In this document: positions 6,581-6,629 of the stretch, piece by piece
Position numbering within the stretch: position 1 is the stretch's first letter
Layout: every line of letters starts with the position of its first letter
Assembly (NCBI GenBank): GCA_013042255.1
Contig: JABDQK010000037.1
Coordinates: forward strand, 1 to 6,629
Source of the DNA: Flavobacteriaceae bacterium
Lineage (GTDB): Bacteria; Bacteroidota; Bacteroidia; Flavobacteriales; Flavobacteriaceae
Length of the DNA stretch: 6,629 nucleotides
Direction: 5' to 3'
The notes under the pieces: model-generated
Told to the model about the DNA's origin: nothing
What the model saw: only the letters and a program-made list of their open reading frames with translations
Databases searched by the model: none
Position numbers and translations under genes: made by a program

Positions 6581-6629
6581 ATGGGTAAAGGAGACAAGAG
6601 CAGTAAACGCGGTAAAATAGCTAATAAAT
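6581..6629 (+). CDS. 30S ribosomal protein bTHX, 3'-truncated by window edge
   Basis: The final 49 bases open a frame reading MGKGDKSSKRGKIANK, cut off by the window end. This very basic start matches the N-terminus I know for bTHX (Thx) in Flavobacteriia, of the type MGKGDKK(T/S)KRGKI. bTHX is a small Lys/Arg-rich peptide that sits in the head of the 30S subunit and was first described in Thermus. The ATG is preceded by an A-rich stretch (AAATTTCAAAAA) rather than a Shine-Dalgarno, as is usual in Bacteroidota. The gene is divergent from the glycosylase gene. Only about 16 residues are visible, so the call rests on the N-terminal signature. Confidence 0.82.
   Translation, partial: MGKGDKSSKRGKIANK

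Noticed and set aside
1..6629. Mobile element, CRISPR array or prophage remnant
   Set aside because: No transposase, integrase, terminal inverted repeats or spaced direct repeats were found, and gene types and base composition look uniform and chromosomal.

Overview
The window looks like chromosomal DNA of a Bacteroidota bacterium, most likely a marine-type member of the Flavobacteriaceae. Several things point there. The last bases open with the N-terminus of the small ribosomal protein bTHX in its flavobacterial form (MGKGDKSSKRGK...). TrpA, PEP carboxylase and the uracil-DNA-glycosylase-like protein are of flavobacterial type as I remember them. There are no Shine-Dalgarno sequences, A-rich tracts precede starts, and promoter-like sites resemble the Bacteroidetes TTTG / TAnnTTTG pattern. 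No mobile element, CRISPR array, tRNA or rRNA is visible.

Layout. The + strand carries the 3' part of trpA (5' end outside the window), then after 2 bp a 73-residue membrane-associated protein of unknown function, then an exported M20-family metallopeptidase. The peptidase meets a gene on the other strand stop to stop, with 3 bp between them. The - strand carries ppc (PEP carboxylase) followed after 10 bp by a short BLUF blue-light photoreceptor, so the two probably share one transcript. Upstream of ppc lies a 272-bp intergenic region with a candidate ppc promoter, nested inverted repeats in the presumed leader, and a strong intrinsic terminator that faces the + strand although no + strand gene precedes it. 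Next is a - strand gene for a divergent uracil-DNA-glycosylase superfamily protein. It is divergent from the truncated bTHX gene at the right edge.

How the genes relate. TrpA makes indole in the last steps of tryptophan synthesis. The small protein may be a passenger of the trp operon. PEP carboxylase replenishes oxaloacetate by fixing bicarbonate. Its tight pairing with a flavin-based blue-light sensor is the most interesting point here, because it suggests that light input and anaplerotic carbon fixation are linked. That link is inferred from gene order only. The M20 peptidase, the glycosylase and bTHX look like independent household genes.
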